A stretch of 40,834 bases of DNA, taken from the NCBI RefSeq assembly GCF_000711955.1, contig NZ_JONR01000026.1, forward strand, positions 49,791-90,624, read 5' to 3'. The notes beneath the pieces were generated by a model. The model was not told the origin of the DNA. It searched no databases and worked only from the letters and a program-made list of their open reading frames with translations. The stretch is from Nevskia soli DSM 19509. Lineage in GTDB: Bacteria > Pseudomonadota > Gammaproteobacteria > Nevskiales > Nevskiaceae. A program made the translations under genes and the position numbers. Below are positions 35,361-40,834 of the stretch, piece after piece; position 1 is the first letter of the stretch; each line of letters opens with the position of its first letter.

Positions 35361-36245
35361 TTACGCGACCTTGAGCAGCGGGAAACCGAGCTTCTCGCGC
35401 GCGGCGTAATAGGCCTCGGCGCAGAGCCGGGCCAGGGTGCGCACGCGCAGGATGTAGGCTTGGCGCTCGGTGACGCTGATGGCGCCGCGCGCATCGAGCA
35501 GGTTGAAGCCGTGCGAGGCCTGCAGCACACGCTCGTAGGCCGGCAGCGGCAAGCCTTGTTCGATCAGGTGCTGGCACTCGCGCTCGGCCACGTTGAAGCG
35601 CTCGAACAGCGCGGCGGTATCGGCGTGCTCGAAGTTGTAGGCGGACTGCTCCACCTCGTTCTGCTTGTAGACGTCGCCGTAGGTGACGATGCGGCCGCCG
35701 GCGTCCGACCACACCAGGTCGTAGATGCTTTCCTTCTTCTGGATGTACATGGCCAGGCGTTCGAGACCGTAGGTGATCTCGCCCGACACCGGCTTGCACT
35801 CGATGCCGCCGACCTGCTGGAAGTAGGTGAACTGGGTCACTTCCATGCCGTTGAGCCAGACTTCCCAGCCCAGGCCCCAGGCGCCGAGGGTGGGGCTTTC
35901 CCAGTTGTCCTCGACGAAGCGGATGTCGTGCACCAGCGGGTCGAAACCGAGCAGCTTGAGCGAATCCAGGTACAGCTGCTGGATATTCGGCGGGCTCGGC
36001 TTCATCAGCACCTGGAACTGGTAGTAGTGCTGCAGGCGGTTCGGGTTCTCGCCGTAGCGGCCGTCGGTGGGACGGCGGCTGGGCTGCACATAGGCGGCAT
36101 TCCAGGGCTCGGGGCCGATGGAGCGCAGGAAAGTGGCCCAGTGGAAGGTGCCGGCGCCCACTTCCATGTCCAGCGGCTGCACGATGACGCAGCCCTGACG
36201 GGCCCAGTAGGTCTGCAGCGTCAGGATCAGGTCCTGAAAGGTCAT
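35361..36245 (-). CDS. glyQ: Glycyl-tRNA synthetase alpha subunit
   Basis: A 294-aa catalytic alpha subunit, class II aaRS fold: MTFQDLILTLQTYWARQGCVIVQPLDMEVGAGTFHWATFLRSIGPEPWNAAYVQPSRRPTDGRYGENPNRLQHYYQFQV at the N-terminus and GWEVWLNGMEVTQFTYFQQVGG in the core. It forms glycyl-adenylate and charges tRNA-Gly with GlyS. Start ATG 36245. First gene of glyQ-GFA-glyS. Upstream lies the AGTGGTTAGTGG repeat shared with the antiporter 3' end. Confidence 0.97.
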   Translation of the reverse strand: MTFQDLILTLQTYWARQGCVIVQPLDMEVGAGTFHWATFLRSIGPEPWNAAYVQPSRRPTDGRYGENPNRLQHYYQFQVLMKPSPPNIQQLYLDSLKLLGFDPLVHDIRFVEDNWESPTLGAWGLGWEVWLNGMEVTQFTYFQQVGGIECKPVSGEITYGLERLAMYIQKKESIYDLVWSDAGGRIVTYGDVYKQNEVEQSAYNFEHADTAALFERFNVAERECQHLIEQGLPLPAYERVLQASHGFNLLDARGAISVTERQAYILRVRTLARLCAEAYYAAREKLGFPLLKVA

Positions 36246-36286
36246 GGCTGGCGGCGGGGTTGAAAAATGGCCCGGCAGTATAAAAC

Positions 36287-36374
36287 AGTGGCCAGTGGTT
36301 AGTGGTCAGTGATTAGTAAAAGCGCAAGCGCACCTGCTCTTCTTACTAACCACTAGTCACTGGCCACTAACCAC
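36287..36374. repeat. Inverted AGTGGTTAGTGG-type repeat
   Basis: Arms about 36287-36319 and 36342-36374 contain degenerate AGTGGTTAGTGGTCAGTGA units in opposite directions. It lies between the glyQ start and the antiporter end. The last seven codons or so of the antiporter gene run into the right arm. Confidence 0.75.
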
Positions 36375-37772
36375 TTCTGTCCCCGCGAGGGCACCCCGCC
36401 TCCGCTGCGCCAAACTCAGCAACGGGCCGGTAATGCAGGTGGTCAGCAGCGCCATGATCACCAGCATGGTGAAGACCCGCGCCGACAGGATGCCGAGGTC
36501 GTAGCCGACGTTGAGCACGATCAGCTCGACCAGCCCGCGCGTATTCATCAGGGCGCCCAGGGTGAAGGCCTCGCGCCAGGCGGAGCCGGTCAGGCGCGCC
36601 GCCAGCAGGGTGCCGCCCAGCTTGCCGGCCACCGCCACCACGACGATCAGCCCGCACAGCAGCCAGTCCTGCGCGCCCTGCAGCAGTCCGATCTGGGTGC
36701 GCAGTCCGGTAAGCGCGAAGAACAGCGGCAGCAGGCCGACCGCGCTGAAGCCGTTCAGGCGCTCGCGCAGCGGCGCACGGAAAGCCGCGCCCGCCGGCAT
36801 GGCGGTGCCGGCGAGGAAGGCGCCGAACAGGGCGTGGATGCCGATCGCCTCGGTGAAGGCGCTGCAGGCCAGCAGCAGCACCAGGGCCAGTGCCAGCCCG
36901 GACGTGCCGCCGCGGTCGGCGGCCAGCGTGGCGCCGAAGAGCCGTTGCAGCAGCGGCTTGACCAGCAGGTGCAGGCCCAGCACGAACAGCAGCGCCAGCG
37001 CCGTGCTCAGCCCGGCCGCGCCCAGGCCGCTGGCATGCGCCAGCGCCACCACCACCGCCAGCAGGCACCAGGCGCTGGCATCGCCGATGGCGGCGCAGGC
37101 CAGGGCCAGGCGCCCCACCGGCGTATGCACCATGCGGCGCTCCTCCAGGATGCGCGCCAGCACCGGGAAGGCGGTGATGCTCATGGCGATGCCGAGGAAC
37201 AGGGCGAAGGCATGGAACGGCACGCCGGGCGTCGCCAGCAGGGGATAGGCCGCCAGCGCCAGGCCCATGCCGAGCAGGAACGGCAGCACCATGCTGGCAT
37301 GGCTGATCAGCAGGGCGCTGCGCGCCTGCCGCCGCAGCTCCCCCAGGTCCACCTCCAGCCCCACCGCGAACATGAACAGCAGCACGCCGATCTGGCTCAG
37401 CAGCTGCAGCGGCGCCAGCGCCGTCGGCGGAAACAGGAATGCCAGGGCCTGGGGCCACAGCAGGCCCAGCAGGGACGGTCCGAGCAGGATGCCGGCGAAG
37501 ATCTCGCCGATCACCGCCGGCTGGCCGATACGCCGGAACAGCCGTCCGAGCAGGCGTGCCGCGACGATGACCACGATCATCTGCAGCAGCAACAACGTCA
37601 GCGGCTGGTGCAGCCGCCCGGCAAGATCGGCGGCCGGCGCGGCTGCGGCCGGCGGCAGGACGCCGGGACCGGCGGATGCCGGGTACAACGCCTGCCCCCA
37701 CCCCGCCAGCCCCGCGACGGCCAGCACCGAAGCCAGCAGGGCAAGGGCATAGAGGGGAACGAATTTGCGCAT
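36357..37772 (-). CDS. CPA2-family cation:proton antiporter
   Basis: A 471-aa polytopic membrane protein, about 12-13 helices, of the KefB/NapA-type Na+(K+)/H+ exchanger family: RIGQPAVIGEIFAGILLGPSLLG, IGVLLFMFAVGLEVDLGEL, FLGIAMSITAFPVLARILEE, ALACAAIGDASAWCLLAVVVAL (the acidic ion-binding position) and GALMNTRGLVELIVLNVGYDLGILS. There is no RCK/TrkA-N domain, so it is the short form. An extra N-terminal hydrophobic segment is followed by an Ala/Pro linker. Start ATG 37772 is likely; 37817 is also open. The C-terminal TEVVSGQ is encoded by the AGTGGTTAGTGG repeat, so the original end was altered. Confidence 0.9.
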   Translation of the reverse strand: MRKFVPLYALALLASVLAVAGLAGWGQALYPASAGPGVLPPAAAAPAADLAGRLHQPLTLLLLQMIVVIVAARLLGRLFRRIGQPAVIGEIFAGILLGPSLLGLLWPQALAFLFPPTALAPLQLLSQIGVLLFMFAVGLEVDLGELRRQARSALLISHASMVLPFLLGMGLALAAYPLLATPGVPFHAFALFLGIAMSITAFPVLARILEERRMVHTPVGRLALACAAIGDASAWCLLAVVVALAHASGLGAAGLSTALALLFVLGLHLLVKPLLQRLFGATLAADRGGTSGLALALVLLLACSAFTEAIGIHALFGAFLAGTAMPAGAAFRAPLRERLNGFSAVGLLPLFFALTGLRTQIGLLQGAQDWLLCGLIVVVAVAGKLGGTLLAARLTGSAWREAFTLGALMNTRGLVELIVLNVGYDLGILSARVFTMLVIMALLTTCITGPLLSLAQRRRGALAGTEVVSGQ

Positions 37773-37894
37773 GGCGGGTGAAAAGGCGGGCGGCGGACAG
37801 GCCGCAAACGGTGTCATGCGGCGCCGGCGGGGTCAACGCGGGCATCACCGGCCTGTCATCCGGCGGGCCCGCCGCCATGCTAGGCTGAAAAGGT

Positions 37895-37912
37895 CTTTCG
37901 GTATGCCGAAAG
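37895..37912 (+). other. Short stem-loop in psiF-like 5' region
   Basis: CTTTCGG-TATG-CCGAAAG, 7-bp perfect stem, about 40 bases before the PsiF-like start. It could be a 5' UTR stabiliser or an operator. Confidence 0.4.
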
Positions 37913-37954
37913 CGGGGATTTACCCAACTTAAACAAGTCTTCAGGAGAACCGCG

Positions 37955-38305
37955 ATGAAAGGGATATTACTCGCCGTCGTTGTCGCCGCCTGCGCCGCCG
38001 CCCCGGTCCATGCCGCCGACGCGCCCGCCGCCAAGCCGCTGACCACGCAGCAGCAGAAGATGAAGGACTGCAACGCCGACGCCAAGACCAAGGCGCTCAA
38101 GGGCGACGACCGCAAGGCCTTCATGAAGACCTGCCTGAGCAAGGACGGCGGCGCTTCGATGGCCGCGGCCGCACCGGCCGCCGCCCCGCTTTCGCCCAAG
38201 GCGGCGCAGCAGCAGAAGATGAAGGACTGCAATGCCGAGGCGACCGCCAAGACCCTCAAGGGCGCCGACCGCAAGACCTTCATGAGCACCTGCCTCAAGG
38301 GCTGA
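37955..38305 (+). CDS. PsiF family exported protein with two PsiF repeats
   Basis: A 116-aa protein: signal peptide 1-20 (ending PVHAADA), then two copies of the PsiF repeat, about 31-63 (QQQKMKDCNADAKTKALKGDDRKAFMKTCL) and 84-116 (same pattern), each with two cysteines that probably pair in the periplasm. An alanine-rich linker joins them. E. coli psiF is phosphate-starvation inducible and of unknown function. An AGGAGAA site precedes the ATG. Ends at an intrinsic terminator. The repeats are similar enough to reflect internal duplication. Confidence 0.9.
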   Translation: MKGILLAVVVAACAAAPVHAADAPAAKPLTTQQQKMKDCNADAKTKALKGDDRKAFMKTCLSKDGGASMAAAAPAAAPLSPKAAQQQKMKDCNAEATAKTLKGADRKTFMSTCLKG

Positions 38306-38359
38306 ACCGGGGCCGCCCAGGGGCCGCGTAGGCTCCCGGGAGCGCCCGTATAATCCCTG

Positions 38360-38389
38360 GCCTGCGGCGCTTTTGCGCTGCAGGCTTTT
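38360..38389 (+). terminator. Intrinsic terminator after the PsiF-like gene
   Basis: GCCTGCGGCGC-TTTT-GCGCTGCAGGC (one G-T wobble) followed by TTTT. It lies just upstream of the glnA promoter. Confidence 0.82.
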
Positions 38390-38420
38390 CACTGTCGGGG
38401 CGTGTCTGAACCGCCGCCTT

Positions 38421-38436
38421 TGGCATAGTTTCTGCT
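38421..38436 (+). promoter_or_regulatory. Sigma-54 promoter for glnA
   Basis: TTGGCATAGTTTCTGCTT has GG (38422-38423), ten bases, then GC (38434-38435), the invariant -24/-12 layout of RpoN promoters, about 70 bases before the glnA start. This implies NtrC control by nitrogen status. No full NtrC site is evident. Confidence 0.8.
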
Positions 38437-38507
38437 TCAATTCGGTGCACTTCCGGTCAACCGGTAGGCACTAATTCATAAACATCCCCTCGCAGGAGAC
38501 ATCACCC

Positions 38508-39917
<1,410 letters not shown>

Positions 39918-39940
39918 CAGGGGTTTAGCGCTTCACGGAA

Positions 39941-39964
39941 AGGCCCCCGTCAGGGGGCCTTTTT
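39941..39964 (+). terminator. Intrinsic terminator of glnA
   Basis: AGGCCCCC-GTCA-GGGGGCCT followed by a T-run. Confidence 0.93.
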
Positions 39965-40052
39965 CGTTTCGCCCGCCGGGGCCCCGGCGGGCGAAGACGG
40001 CGCCCCGGACCTCAGGTTTACAGCATGGCCGGCCGCGCGGTATTTTCGGCCC

Positions 40053-40565
40053 ATGCGCAACCTCCTGATCCTGCCCCTGGCCTGCCTCAGCCTCGCCGCC
40101 GCGGCCGGCGACGTCTACCGCTGGGTCGACAGCAGCGGCGTGGTGCACTACGCCGACAAGCCGCAGACGCCGACCGACAAACCGGCCGCCCTGCCGCACC
40201 TGCAGACCTATGCCCCGAGCGCCCCGCCCGCCGGCTTCGCCCCCGCGCGGGGCGGCGCGCCGGCACAGGCGCCGGCGACACTCGTCAGCATCGCCTCGCC
40301 GGCTCCGGATGAAACCATCCGCGACGCCGAAGGCAACCTCAGCGTCACCGTCAACGCCGAGCTGCAGCCCGGCCAGGGCCTGATCTTCTATCTCGACGGC
40401 AGCGCCGCCAACCCGCAGCCGACGCCTTCCACCGCCTTCCTGTATACCGGGGTGGAGCGTGGCGAACACACCATCTCCGCCGCCCTGGTCGGCGGCAACG
40501 GCGAGGAACTGGCGCGCAGCGAGACGGTGACGATCCACATGAAGCCTCCCGCAGTCAGGCGCTAG
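40053..40565 (+). CDS. DUF4124 domain-containing exported protein
   Basis: A 170-aa protein with a signal peptide (about 1-18, RNLLILPLACLSLAAAAG). The N-terminal DUF4124 motif (DVYRWVDSSGVVHYADKPQTPTDK) is followed by a Pro/Ala linker and a C-terminal beta-rich domain (VSIASPAPDETIRDAEGNLSVTVNAELQPGQGLIFYLDG) resembling Ig-like folds. DUF4124 proteins commonly lie next to glnA in gammaproteobacteria; function unknown. The TAG stop is the first part of the repeat element at 40562, in the same CAGGCGC-TAG-GGAGCC context as the RimK-like gene end. Confidence 0.9.
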   Translation: MRNLLILPLACLSLAAAAGDVYRWVDSSGVVHYADKPQTPTDKPAALPHLQTYAPSAPPAGFAPARGGAPAQAPATLVSIASPAPDETIRDAEGNLSVTVNAELQPGQGLIFYLDGSAANPQPTPSTAFLYTGVERGEHTISAALVGGNGEELARSETVTIHMKPPAVRR

Positions 40566-40832
40566 GGAGCCTCTGATGAATCCCAAGCCCTGCCGCGGTT
40601 TGCCCTTTGATGCAGGGCAAGGCGCGAGGAGCGTGGTGTACTGAAATGTACACGAGCGACGAGCAACGCCGCCCTGCATCAAAGGGCAAACCGCCCGAAG
40701 GGTTGCCCCCCATTTTGCACCAGGCTGCGTTGCTCGCTCCTCATGTGCTTCAGCACACTTCGTCGCTCGCGCCTTGCCTGGCGCAAAATGGGGGGCAACG
40801 GTAGGGCTTGGGATTCATCAGAGGCTCCCTAG
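40562..40832 (+). repeat. Nested-hairpin TIR element, copy 4 (complete)
   Basis: Terminal inverted repeats 40562-40593 and 40801-40832 (CTAGGGAGCCTCTGATGAAT at the start) with one mismatch in 32. Hairpin A: arms 40599-40618 and 40671-40690, 20 perfect bases, with an apical GTGTAC/GTACAC stem. Core CCCGAAGGGTTGC at about 40693-40705. Hairpin B: arms 40702-40725 and 40776-40799, with an apical GTG-CTTCAG-CAC. TA flanks both ends (40563 and 40830). It overlaps the TAG stop of the DUF4124 gene and shares its orientation. The first 128 bases are repeated exactly, inverted, at the window start. Confidence 0.93.
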
Positions 40833-40834
40833 GG

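Noticed and set aside
37895..37912. Third copy of the ECF -10 box (CGGTATGC) upstream of the PsiF-like gene
   Set aside because: The position 15 bases upstream reads TGCTAG, not GGAATA, and the box is part of a small stem-loop.
40562..40832. Integron attC site or cassette array
   Set aside because: Loop sequences contain GTTGC-like strings and the structure is hairpin-rich, but there is no array of cassettes, no integrase and no R-L box spacing; the perfect long terminal inverted repeats do not fit attC.

Overview
The window reads as chromosomal DNA of a GC-rich gammaproteobacterium, probably near Nevskiales/Solimonadaceae or Xanthomonadales. The grounds are a rpsU-yqeY-dnaG-rpoD macromolecular-synthesis operon, separate glyQ and glyS subunits, a purT-type purine gene, a PsiF protein, and protein sequences of gammaproteobacterial type. 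The lineage is inferred from recalled protein families, not from a tree. There are no rRNA or tRNA genes, no CRISPR array and no prophage or transposase genes. The odd total length, and the fact that the left end is cut inside a repeat whose twin lies at the right end, suggest a whole contig bounded by repeats.

Layout. 0.1-4.5 kb: RimK-like ATP-grasp ligase, two VOC-fold proteins, a small hydrophobic protein with a WYL regulator, and a glutathione transferase. 4.6-11.7 kb: typA, a DUF4197 protein, an alpha/beta hydrolase, a crotonase, YbjQ and NIPSNAP family proteins, and a di-heme peroxidase. 11.9-17.8 kb: a lipoprotein phosphoesterase, purT, pyruvate kinase, a glycerophosphodiesterase and a YfcG-type GST. 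17.9-22.7 kb: convergent ppk1 and ppx for polyphosphate turnover (with a possible Pho box at ppk1) and two single-heme cytochromes c. 22.7-27.4 kb: the rpsU-yqeY-dnaG-rpoD operon on the minus strand with a readable promoter and an internal terminator. 27.4-29.4 kb: tsaD-folB, convergent with gmhB. 29.5-32.6 kb: an ECF sigma/anti-sigma pair divergent from a Tat-exported phosphoesterase and a cupredoxin. 32.9-36.2 kb: glyQ-GFA-glyS. 36.4-40.6 kb: a CPA2 antiporter, a double-PsiF protein, glnA behind a sigma-54 promoter, and a DUF4124 protein.

Two things stand out. First, a family of about 270-bp nested-hairpin elements (three complete, one cut by the window end) has 30-32-bp terminal inverted repeats and a shared core CCCGAAGGGTTGC. 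In all four cases it starts at or overlaps the stop codon of the upstream gene and lies in the same orientation as that gene. Second, the sigma/anti-sigma/phosphoesterase/cupredoxin module has two divergent promoters of identical form, GGAATA-N15-CGGTATGCA, which marks it as a self-contained ECF regulon. One of the elements has inserted exactly between the sigma and anti-sigma genes. In addition, DnaG and GmhB have both lost their usual zinc ligands.

Several other repeat families fill the intergenic gaps: GTAGGTCGG/GTAGGTTGG-type REP palindromes, a CCGGCGAA/TTCGCCGG palindrome, an AGTGGTTAGTGG repeat and an 8-copy GAGGCGA tandem array. No intergenic stretch exceeds about 300 bases; the longest (1604-1881, 11653-11933, 31556-31813) are described in the entries.
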